This document shows positions 8,262 through 18,200 of a stretch of 64,000 nt of DNA, one piece after another. The notes below the pieces were generated by a model. The model was not told the origin of the DNA, did no database searches, and worked only from the letters and a program-made list of their open reading frames with translations. The stretch is from positions 1-64,000 of the forward strand of contig NZ_LJSD01000062.1 of NCBI RefSeq assembly GCF_001303895.1, read 5' to 3'. Source of the stretch: Mesorhizobium sp. 1M-11 (GTDB taxonomy: Bacteria > Pseudomonadota > Alphaproteobacteria > Rhizobiales > Rhizobiaceae). Numbering within the stretch: the first letter of the stretch is position 1; every line of letters begins with the position of its first letter. The position numbers and the translations under genes are program-made.

Positions 8262-9059
8262 TCAGGCTGCGGCGCTGCCCTTGCCTGTCAGGGCCTGGAA
8301 CCAGCCCAGTCCAGCCTCGGTGCCGGCCTTCGGCTTGTATTCGGCACCAATCCAGCCCGAATAGCCGATGCTATCGATGTGCTCGTACAGGAACGGATAG
8401 TTGATCTCGCCCGTCCCCGGTTCGTTGCGTCCGGGATTGTCCGCAAGCTGGATATGCGCGATGCGGCTGAGATTGGCCTCGATGGTACGGGCGAGATCCC
8501 CCTCCATGACCTGCATGTGGTAGATGTCGTACTGCAGATAGAGGTTCTTTGAGCCGACGCGCTCTATGATATCCAGCGCCTGCTTCGTGTTGGTCAGGAA
8601 GAAGCCCGGAATGTCGCGGGTGTTGATCGGCTCGATTAGCAGCTTGATGCCGGCCTGTTCCAGCTTTTCAGCGGCAAAACCGAGGTTCTCGACGAAGACA
8701 TTTTCCAACGCCTGGGGCGACACGCCGCTCGGCGCGATGCCGGCCAGGCAATTGACCTGGTCACACCCCAGAGCATGAGCATAGGTGATGGCCTTGGCGA
8801 CGCCCTGGCGGAACTCGTGGATGCGGTCCGGCAGCACGGCGATACCGCGCTCGCCCTTGCCCCAATCGCCAACCGGAAGGTTGAACAGGACTTGGCTGAG
8901 GCCGTTCTTCTTCAACCGGGCCGCGACCACCTCCGGGGCGTGGTCGTAGGGACCGATATATTCGACCCCCTTGAAACCGGCGCGGGCGGCCGCATCGAAG
9001 CGATCGAGGAATTCATGCTCGTTGAAGAGCATCGAAAGGTTGGCTGAAAACCGTGGCAT
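8262..9059 (-). CDS. hyi: Hydroxypyruvate isomerase
   Basis: A 265-residue TIM-barrel isomerase of the xylose isomerase-like superfamily, interconverting hydroxypyruvate and tartronate semialdehyde. Recognisable family segments are MPRFSANLSMLFNE at the N-terminus, LLIEPINTRDIPGFF (about 141-155, metal-ligand Glu), LQYDIYHMQ (about 175-183), HIQLADNPGRNEPGTGE (about 208-224) and GWIGAEYKP (about 240-248). ATG at 9059 has AGGAAG 7 nt upstream. It lies between gcl and glxR; a mosaic repeat separates it from gcl, so co-transcription passes through a structured spacer. Confidence 0.95.
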   Translation of the reverse strand: MPRFSANLSMLFNEHEFLDRFDAAARAGFKGVEYIGPYDHAPEVVAARLKKNGLSQVLFNLPVGDWGKGERGIAVLPDRIHEFRQGVAKAITYAHALGCDQVNCLAGIAPSGVSPQALENVFVENLGFAAEKLEQAGIKLLIEPINTRDIPGFFLTNTKQALDIIERVGSKNLYLQYDIYHMQVMEGDLARTIEANLSRIAHIQLADNPGRNEPGTGEINYPFLYEHIDSIGYSGWIGAEYKPKAGTEAGLGWFQALTGKGSAAA

Positions 9060-9094
9060 AGCGGAACTTCCTTGGAAATTGAGTCAACGACCAC

Positions 9095-9183
9095 GCATCG
9101 GCCCGAAAATCGGAAAGCACGATGCGTCAATTCAAAGTTTTAGAGCGTCCTTTGCGCGTCCGAACGGACGCGCGGCGCTCTAA
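9095..9183. repeat. Mosaic palindromic intergenic repeat, family 1, copy 1
   Basis: Between gcl and hyi an 89-bp element begins GCATCGGCCCGAAAATCGG, returns with CGATGC, and continues with AGAGCGTCC, a hairpin GCGCGTCC/GGACGCGC and GCGCTCTAA. A second copy with the same order of modules lies at 53160-53262. It resembles the small nested-palindrome repeats of rhizobial genomes. Confidence 0.85.
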
Positions 9184-9192
9184 GAAACAGAT

Positions 9193-10974
<1,782 letters not shown>

Positions 10975-11184
10975 ATCTGAGCCCTCCAAAACGGTGATGT
11001 TCGAATGGCCAGACTCTGCCAGCGGCTCGCGCATTTTTCAATTTTTCCAGAATAATTTTTCATTTTTGAATTTTTTCAATTACCCTTTGTTTTTCAATGA
11101 AATTTCGTTTTCCAAAGAAACCCAAATGCATAATTCGAAAAATTTTTTTATTGTCGACTCGTCGCTTTTGGCGACAATGCCGAT
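10975..11184. promoter_or_regulatory. AT-rich control region between gcl and the IclR-type regulator
   Basis: About 11034-11160 is strikingly AT-rich beside its GC-rich surroundings and repeats TTTTTC/TTTTCA blocks. The best palindromes are TTTCA-A-TGAAA at 11092-11102, an imperfect GTTTTCCAAAGAAAC at about 11108-11122, and the separated inverted repeat ATTGTCG/CGACAAT (11150-11156 and 11172-11178), which ends 6 nt before the regulator ATG. TGGAAAAATT-type half sites resemble IclR/AllR operators. This is the likely operator region for both genes. Confidence 0.6.
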
Positions 11185-12006
11185 ATGGAACAAACGGAAA
11201 AACGTCAGCGCGGGCGCCCGCGCGCCTTCAATACTCCCGCCGATGCCGCCCAGGTGCAGTCATTGGACCGGGCACTGCGAATCCTCGCCATTGTCGCGGA
11301 AGGCAGCGGCCTGTCGCTCTCGGAGGTTGCCAACGCCTCCGGCATCGCCGCCTCGACCGCATACCGTATGCTGACGACGCTCGAAACACACGGCATGGTC
11401 GAGTTCGACAAGACCGACCAGCTCTGGTCGATCGGCGTGGAAACCTACCGCATGGGTGCTGCCTTCCTGCGCCGCCGCAAGCTGGTCGATCGTGCCCGCA
11501 TCGTCATGCAGGAATTGATGGAAAAAACCGGCGAGACCGCAAACCTCGGCCTGGCCGAGGATGACTGTGTCGTCTTCGTCAGCCAGGTCGAGACACATCA
11601 GGCGATCCGCGCCTTCTTCCGTCCGGGCACGCGCAGCCCATTTCATGCCTCCGGAATCGGCAAGGCGGTGCTGGCGCATCTCGACGGCGATCGTGTTGCC
11701 GCCATAAGCCGCAAGACCGGGCTCGAAGCCTTTACCGGAAAAACGCTGGCCACCCTGCCCGCCCTGGCGCTCGATCTGAAGGATATTCGAGAACGCGGCT
11801 GGTCCGTCGACGATGAAGAAAGGAATCTCGGAATGCGCTGCATTGCAGCCGCCATTTTCAACGAATTCGGCGAACCGATCGGCGGCGTTTCGGTGTCGGG
11901 ACCGACGGCGCGCGTAACACCTGAACGTCTGGCCGAGATTGGGCCGCTGGTGCGGGACGCAGCGGTGGAGATCACCAAGATGATCGGAGGCAGCACGAAA
12001 CGCTGA
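11185..12006 (+). CDS. IclR-family transcriptional regulator of the glyoxylate pathway
   Basis: A 273-residue IclR-type regulator. After a polar tail (1-25), the winged helix-turn-helix is at about 26-90 (SLDRALRILAIVAEGSGLSLSEVAN, then SGIAASTAYRMLTTLETHGMVE, read in two parts) and the effector-binding GAF-like domain at about 100-265 (HASGIGKAVLAHL, DDEERNLGMRCIAAAIF, PIGGVSVSGP). Divergent placement next to gcl-hyi-glxR suggests control by glyoxylate or a related compound, as for AllR/GclR; the ligand is inferred. ATG 11185 has no clear ribosome-binding site, and an inverted repeat sits directly in front of it, hinting at autoregulation. Confidence 0.88.
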   Translation: MEQTEKRQRGRPRAFNTPADAAQVQSLDRALRILAIVAEGSGLSLSEVANASGIAASTAYRMLTTLETHGMVEFDKTDQLWSIGVETYRMGAAFLRRRKLVDRARIVMQELMEKTGETANLGLAEDDCVVFVSQVETHQAIRAFFRPGTRSPFHASGIGKAVLAHLDGDRVAAISRKTGLEAFTGKTLATLPALALDLKDIRERGWSVDDEERNLGMRCIAAAIFNEFGEPIGGVSVSGPTARVTPERLAEIGPLVRDAAVEITKMIGGSTKR

Positions 12007-12015
12007 AGCTGGCCA

Positions 12016-12183
12016 TCAGCCCATGCCGGTGACATGGCGCAGCCAGAAGGCCAACACGATGAAGCCGATGGCAAAGCTGATGCCGGTCCAGTCGAGGTCG
12101 GCCCCCTTGAGAGCGCGCAGCAGCTTCACTGCCAGTACCCAGACGGCGAACACGATCAAACCGACAGCAACGATTCGGATCAT
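12016..12183 (-). CDS. Small hypothetical membrane protein
   Basis: A 55-residue protein with two hydrophobic helices (about 3-20 and 36-47), separated by the polar LLRALKGADLDWTG. It converges on the IclR-type gene, whose stop lies 10 nt away. No family is recognised. Consistent hydrophobic patterning and the clean ATG-to-TGA frame support it; the ribosome-binding site is weak (GGGGATTGTCC). Confidence 0.55.
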   Translation of the reverse strand: MIRIVAVGLIVFAVWVLAVKLLRALKGADLDWTGISFAIGFIVLAFWLRHVTGMG

Positions 12184-12421
12184 GGACAATCCCCATCAGC
12201 CATGCCCATCAAAGGGCGTTGCCAGGGATATAAGTATGGAATCGGCCGATTTCATGCTCTGCGCCCGGTAAGGCGACATTCCAGCGCGCATCCTGCCGAC
12301 AATTATCTTTACTGGCGCGGCAAATATGCTAACCGATGCGCCGTGCTCTTCTGGCCTGGCAGCTGGAAATGGGATCGGAGGGCATGAAGTACCGATTGGG
12401 CACCAAATACAGTGTCCTGGA

Positions 12422-12496
12422 GCCGGCGTAGCACAGCGGTAGTGCAGCGGTTTTGTAAACCGAAGGTCGGGAGTTCGATCCTCTCCGCCGGCACCA
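12422..12496 (+). tRNA. tRNA-Thr (anticodon TGT)
   Basis: A complete cloverleaf: acceptor GCCGGCG pairs with CGCCGGC, the D-arm contains AGCGGTAG, the anticodon stem-loop GCGGTTTTGTAAACCG gives TGT (threonine), the T-arm has GAGTTCGATCC, and CCA is encoded. Confidence 0.97.
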
Positions 12497-12572
12497 TTTC
12501 GATCCAGCTTTTAAATTCTGATGTTCTGCGCTCGGGCCGGCCCTCGCCCTTCCTGCCTCCTCAGATCCCCTA

Positions 12573-12719
12573 TCAGCGTTTGCTCAGGCACGGCATCAGC
12601 ACGCCCGTGCATTTCGACGACACGATCCGCTGGTTCATCTGATCAGAGGCCCGCACCACGATGGAGAACATCAGGGCGAAGGAACCGAGCATCAGGAAAA
12701 GGATCATCAAACGTGACAT
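12573..12719 (-). CDS. Small single-span membrane protein (hypothetical)
   Basis: A 48-residue frame beginning MSRLMILFLMLGSFALMF, one clear transmembrane helix (about 4-22) followed by a polar tail with two cysteines (SSKCTGVLMPC). It could equally be read from 12965, but that extension has no protein-like character. There is no strong ribosome-binding site, so the call rests on the hydrophobic pattern alone. Confidence 0.4.
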   Translation of the reverse strand: MSRLMILFLMLGSFALMFSIVVRASDQMNQRIVSSKCTGVLMPCLSKR

Positions 12720-12980
12720 CGACACAGGGAAAGCTCTCGACTTGGCCCCCGCCCACCGATTGCAGCCCCAAGCATGACCAAAGCAAATTTCAGAAAAATT
12801 AAGACGGATTTTAACCATATCCTGGCTTACCGGGCGGCCTCCGTGATTCGATAACAACCGCAAACAGCGGCACAAGGCTGGCGCCATGACGCTCTTTGCT
12901 TCCACATAGACGCATGCTACCTCCCACAACGGCGAAACCCGAACGGTCGCGTTTCGGTGAACCATCGCCAGCCGGGAGCC

Positions 12981-13754
12981 ATGACGAATACCGCCAGCCG
13001 CCTCGCCTTCGTTTCTTCCGATACCGCCGACGCCCGGGCCGCGCTGGAGCGGCTGAGCGCCCGCTATGGGCAGGTTCCGGTCGACGAAGCAGACACCATT
13101 GTCGCCCTCGGCGGCGACGGTTTCCTACTCCAGACGCTGCGCGACACGATGAGCAGCGGCAAACGCGTCTATGGCATGAACCGCGGCACGATCGGCTTTC
13201 TGATGAACGAATTCCGGGAAAAAGGCCTGACCGAGCGCATCGCCAAGGCGGTTCCCGAAACCATCCGTCCGCTGGAAATGTCCGCGACCAACGCCGAAGG
13301 CGAAGCCGTCGACGCGCTTGCCATCAACGAGGTGGCGTTGTGGCGCCAGTCTTACCAGACGGCCAAGATCCGCATTACCGTCGACGACCATGTGCGGCTG
13401 GAAGAATTGAGCTGCGACGGTGTCATGATCGCCACGCCGGCAGGCTCCACCGCCTACAACCTTTCCGCCCATGGCCCAATCCTGCCTCTCGATGCGCCGC
13501 TTTTGGCGCTGACCCCGGTAAGCCCGTTCAGGCCACGGCGCTGGCGCGGCGCGCTCCTGTCCAACCGGGCCACCGTACGCTTCGACATACTCGAGGCCGG
13601 AAAGCGCCCGGTGAACGCCGCTGCCGACCATACCGAGGTGAAGGCTGTGACATCGGTGACGGTGCGGGAATCGTCGACGGCGACCGCGACAGTATTGTTC
13701 GATCCCAACCATTCCTGGGACGAACGCATTCTCGCCGAACAGTTTCGATATTGA
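12981..13754 (+). CDS. nadK: NAD kinase
   Basis: A 257-residue ATP-NAD kinase that phosphorylates NAD to NADP in the cytoplasm. The diagnostic GGDG is at residues 44-47 (IVALGGDGFLLQ), followed by NRGTIGFLMN (about 67-76), INEVALWR (about 116-123) and DGVMIATPAGSTAYNLSAHGP (about 147-167, read as DGVMIATPAGSTAY plus NLSAHGP). Length matches the short rhizobial form. The start is ATG 12981, with GGGAG 6 nt upstream, instead of an ATG eight codons earlier. It is followed by a separate promoter for the helicase gene. Confidence 0.95.
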   Translation: MTNTASRLAFVSSDTADARAALERLSARYGQVPVDEADTIVALGGDGFLLQTLRDTMSSGKRVYGMNRGTIGFLMNEFREKGLTERIAKAVPETIRPLEMSATNAEGEAVDALAINEVALWRQSYQTAKIRITVDDHVRLEELSCDGVMIATPAGSTAYNLSAHGPILPLDAPLLALTPVSPFRPRRWRGALLSNRATVRFDILEAGKRPVNAAADHTEVKAVTSVTVRESSTATATVLFDPNHSWDERILAEQFRY

Positions 13755-13838
13755 GCCCCTGCCCGGCTTGACGGAGCCATATCCGACACTACCTTAGGCC
13801 AAACATAGCGCGATTGCCGGCTTTCAAGCCCGTTTGTG

Positions 13839-13899
13839 TTGACAAAACGCGGGCTTGCGCCTATCGGCGTTCACAATATCGCAGACGCGGGGCGTCTGC
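13839..13899 (+). promoter_or_regulatory. Promoter and leader hairpin of the DEAD-box helicase gene
   Basis: TTGACA (13839-13844) and TATCGG (13862-13867) are 17 nt apart, in a rhizobial housekeeping-type promoter; transcription would begin near 13874. A GC-rich 8-bp hairpin GCAGACGC/GCGTCTGC follows at 13881-13899, right at the start of the leader. The in-frame ATG at 13855 lies inside this promoter and cannot be the start. Confidence 0.6.
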
Positions 13900-13947
13900 C
13901 GCGACGGAAGCCGCCGCGCTCCCAATACAAGCCAAAGACAGCAAAAC

Positions 13948-15471
<1,524 letters not shown>

Positions 15472-15533
15472 GTGTTTCCAGGGTAGTTGCCACCCCAATC
15501 CAGACCGAGACTTCATAAAAGAACGCTTAAATA

Positions 15534-15560
15534 AAAACGGCCCCGTTCGGGGCCGTTTTC
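15534..15560. terminator. Bidirectional intrinsic terminator
   Basis: AAAACGGCCCC at 15535-15545 pairs with GGGGCCGTTTT at about 15549-15558. The stem has A-run and T-run sides, so it can end both the helicase transcript and the convergent OmpA-like gene. Confidence 0.93.
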
Positions 15561-15580
15561 GTATCCGTGGAAGCCGAGCC

Positions 15581-16228
15581 TCAGGTAAGCGGCGAAAGCT
15601 GAATTTCGACGCGGCGGTTCTGTGCGCGACCTTCGGCAGTGTTGTTCGGTGCAACCGGACGGGTCTTGCCGAAACCGGTAACCGCGAAGCGGCGTGAATC
15701 CACCCCCTGCGACGACAGATAGTTCGCCACTGAAAGCGCGCGGCGCTGCGACAGGTCGAAATTGTGCTGATCCGAACCTGTCGAGTCGGTGTGGCCATAA
15801 ACGTCGACGGTGGTCTGGTTGTACTTCTTCAGGACCAGCGCAACCGAATTCAACACCGGATAGAAGCCCGCCTTCACCGAATCCTGGTCTGTGGCGAAGG
15901 TGATGTCGGATGGCATGTTGAGAATGATCTGGTTGCCGACGCGGGTAACGCTGACGCCGGTGCCTTGCAGCTGCTGGCGCAGCGCATTTTCATTCTGGTC
16001 CATCACCGAGCCGACAGCGCCACCGGCCAGCGCGCCGATGCCGGCGCCGATCAGCGCGTTGCGGCGGTCATTGCCACCCGCGAGGGTGCCAAGCGCCGCA
16101 CCTGCCAGACCGCCGAGAACGGCACCGCCTGCGGTGTTCGAAACCTTCTGCTCACCCGTGTAGGGGTCGGTCGTGCAGGCACTGGCCAACACTGCCGTAG
16201 CCACCACGCTGAGCACAATCTTCTTCAT
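15581..16228 (-). CDS. OmpA-family outer-membrane lipoprotein (YiaD-like)
   Basis: A 215-residue lipoprotein. Signal peptide with lipobox VLASAC (Cys at about 18), then a glycine-zipper region (about 33-75: GGAVLGGLAGAALGTLAGG ... GAGIGALAGGAVG) of the type that inserts in or packs against membranes, then a C-terminal OmpA/MotB peptidoglycan-binding domain (about 100-215) with VDVYGHTDSTGSDQHN, LSQRRALSVANYL and RRVEIQL. It probably tethers the outer membrane to the cell wall. ATG 16228 with GGGATATCCC; the longer frame upstream to 16507 is not protein-like. It converges on the helicase gene with a shared terminator. Confidence 0.92.
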   Translation of the reverse strand: MKKIVLSVVATAVLASACTTDPYTGEQKVSNTAGGAVLGGLAGAALGTLAGGNDRRNALIGAGIGALAGGAVGSVMDQNENALRQQLQGTGVSVTRVGNQIILNMPSDITFATDQDSVKAGFYPVLNSVALVLKKYNQTTVDVYGHTDSTGSDQHNFDLSQRRALSVANYLSSQGVDSRRFAVTGFGKTRPVAPNNTAEGRAQNRRVEIQLSPLT

Positions 16229-16397
16229 GGGATATCCCTCTCCAAACTGCGACCGCGACTCGGCGCGCCGAGCGTGCTTAGCGGGCCTTCTAGCACGAAT
16301 TGCGGCGAAAACCGGAGCACGAAATGGCAGAGCCCAGCGGTTTTCCCGCGCCGTTTCGAGATCACCGCACCCCGCAGGAAGAAAGGTCAAATGGGCT

Positions 16398-16766
16398 CTA
16401 CCAGAGGTTCTTGCCATCGATGACCACCACCTCGACCTTGTCCAGTTCGAAATCATCGAACAGGCGCGAGTTGATGCTGATCTTGGGATTGTCGAAATCC
16501 GGCTCACCGGTCGACCAGTCCGGCGTCTCGGTGAAGGTGCCGCAGCCGCAGGTCGCGCAGAAGCCGTGCTTGATGGTCTTGGAGCCCCAGCGGTAGAAGC
16601 TTACATTCTCAACCGGGCTGGTCAGCTTGAACTTGTCCGGCGTGTAATAGGCCCAGAGCGAACCACGCTTGGAGCAGAAGGAGCAGGTGCACTGCGTCAC
16701 CGTCTGCGGCGCTTCCGACACTTCGAATGTCGTGGCCTTGCAGTGACAGCTTCCCTTGATGATCAT
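16398..16766 (-). CDS. GFA/CENP-V family zinc-binding protein
   Basis: A 122-residue member of the glutathione-dependent formaldehyde-activating (GFA/CENP-V) fold. Paired cysteines for zinc are visible: GSCHC (about 6-9), CTCSFCSKRG (about 27-36) and FCATCGCGTF (about 70-79). Family members bind zinc and sometimes thiol adducts, but most, including this one, have no proven reaction. ATG 16766 follows AGGAG at 7 nt; a GTG one codon earlier is possible. It is a single gene between the OmpA-like lipoprotein and prfB. Confidence 0.88.
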   Translation of the reverse strand: MIIKGSCHCKATTFEVSEAPQTVTQCTCSFCSKRGSLWAYYTPDKFKLTSPVENVSFYRWGSKTIKHGFCATCGCGTFTETPDWSTGEPDFDNPKISINSRLFDDFELDKVEVVVIDGKNLW

Positions 16767-16866
16767 CACGCCTCTCCTCGGTGTGCTGGTTGAAATCGCA
16801 ACACACCATAGAGAGCGCCCCCTGACAACTTAACGTCAGGAGGCGTCGAGAACGAATAGACCGTTC

Positions 16867-17998
16867 CTAGTCGATGTCCGTGACCGGCTGCGACACACCG
16901 CCCTCGATGCGTTGCGACAGCGAGGCTTCCATGAAGTCGTCGAGGTCGCCGTCGAGCACGTCCGAGGGACTGGTGGATTCAACGCCAGTGCGCAGATCCT
17001 TCACGAGCTGGTAGGGCTGCAACACATAGGATCTGATCTGATGACCCCAGCCGATCTCGGTCTTGGCCGCTTCTGTTGCGCTGGCTGCCGCCTCGCGCTT
17101 CTTCAACTCTTCCTCGTAGAGGCGTGACCGCAGCATCTCCCAAGCCTTGGCGCGGTTCTGGTGCTGCGAACGGCCGGCCTGGCAAGCGACCGCGATGCCA
17201 GTCGGAATGTGCGTGATGCGCACGGCGGAATCCGTGGTGTTGACGTGCTGGCCGCCCGCACCCGACGACCGGTAGGTGTCGATGCGCACGTCGGATTCGT
17301 TGACATCGATCTGGATGTTGTCGTCGATCACCGGGTAAACCCAAATCGACGAGAACGAGGTGTGACGGCGCGCGTTGGAATCATAAGGAGAGATGCGCAC
17401 CAGACGATGCACGCCCGATTCCGTCTTCAGCCAGCCATAAGCATTGTGGCCCTTGATGAGCACCGTCGCCGACTTGATACCGGCTTCTTCGCCGTCGTGG
17501 ACTTCCAGCACCTCGACTTTGAATTTGCGACGTTCCGCCCAGCGCGTATACATGCGCAGAAGCATGTTCGCCCAGTCTTGGCTTTCAGTGCCACCGGCGC
17601 CGGCATGGACTTCCAGGTAGGTGTCATTGGCGTCGGCTTCACCCGAAAGCATGGTCTCGATCTGACGTGCCCTGACTTCGCCAGCCAACGAGCGGATCGC
17701 GGTCTCGGCTTCCTGGACGATGCTTTCATCGCCCTCTTCCTCGCCGAGTTCGATCAGACCGATATTGTCTTCGAGCGCCTGGGTGACACCCTTCACCGTG
17801 CCGATGCCTTCTTCGAGGCTCTGGCGCTCGCGCATCAGTTTCTGCGCTTCCTGCGGATCGTTCCAGAGGCTGGCGTCCTCGGCGCGAACGTTCAGGTATT
17901 CAAGCCGTTTTAGCGCTTGATCCCAGTCAAAGATGCCTCCTCAGCAGGGTTATGGCCTGCCTGATCTCGTCGACAATATTCTGCGTTTCCGAGCGCAT
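16867..17998 (-). CDS. prfB: Peptide chain release factor 2, with programmed +1 frameshift
   Basis: RF2 recognises UGA and UAA stops and releases the peptide. The gene is split in two frames: 23 codons from ATG 17998 (MRSETQNIVD...) to an in-frame TGA at 17929-17927, then +1 to GAC at 17928 and 353 codons to the end, 376 residues in all. The GGQ hydrolysis motif is at about 248-250 (SGAGGQHVNT) and the stop-recognition tripeptide reads SPY at about 203-205, where E. coli RF2 has SPF. It lies downstream of mrcA on the same strand, as in other rhizobia. Expression is autoregulated: low RF2 favours the frameshift. Confidence 0.95.
17926..17941 (-). promoter_or_regulatory. prfB: Programmed +1 frameshift site of prfB
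   Basis: On the minus strand AGGAGG (17941-17936) is followed by CAT, then CTT-TGA-C. This is the classic RF2 site: a Shine-Dalgarno-like stimulator 3 nt before the slippery CUU and a UGA in the zero frame. After the slip the ribosome reads GAC TGG GAT. Confidence 0.95.
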
Positions 17999-18156
17999 GA
18001 TCTCTTCTTTTCCGATTTGCAACGTGACGACTGTGCGCCGTTTAGGGCGGATTGAGATTCGAGCGATGTCCGCCGCAGATGACGGCTCACTCCGCATGAA
18101 TCTCAAACGCCCAAGTTGGCGCGATACATAGGCATCGCTCTGCTGCCTGTAAAGCG

Positions 18157-18185
18157 AAATGGGCCGACACAAGGCCGGCCCATTT
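18157..18185 (-). terminator. Hairpin after mrcA
   Basis: AAATGGGCC/GGCCCATTT stem beginning 16 nt beyond the mrcA stop at 18201, followed on the minus strand by a mixed CGCTTT tract. It is probably a partial terminator between mrcA and prfB. Confidence 0.55.
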
Positions 18186-18200
18186 GCAACTTTGATCTGA

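Noticed and set aside
12799..12815. TTAA-N8-TTAAC, near a CtrA site, upstream of nadK
   Set aside because: The CtrA consensus needs N7 between half sites; this has 8, and nadK is not an expected target.
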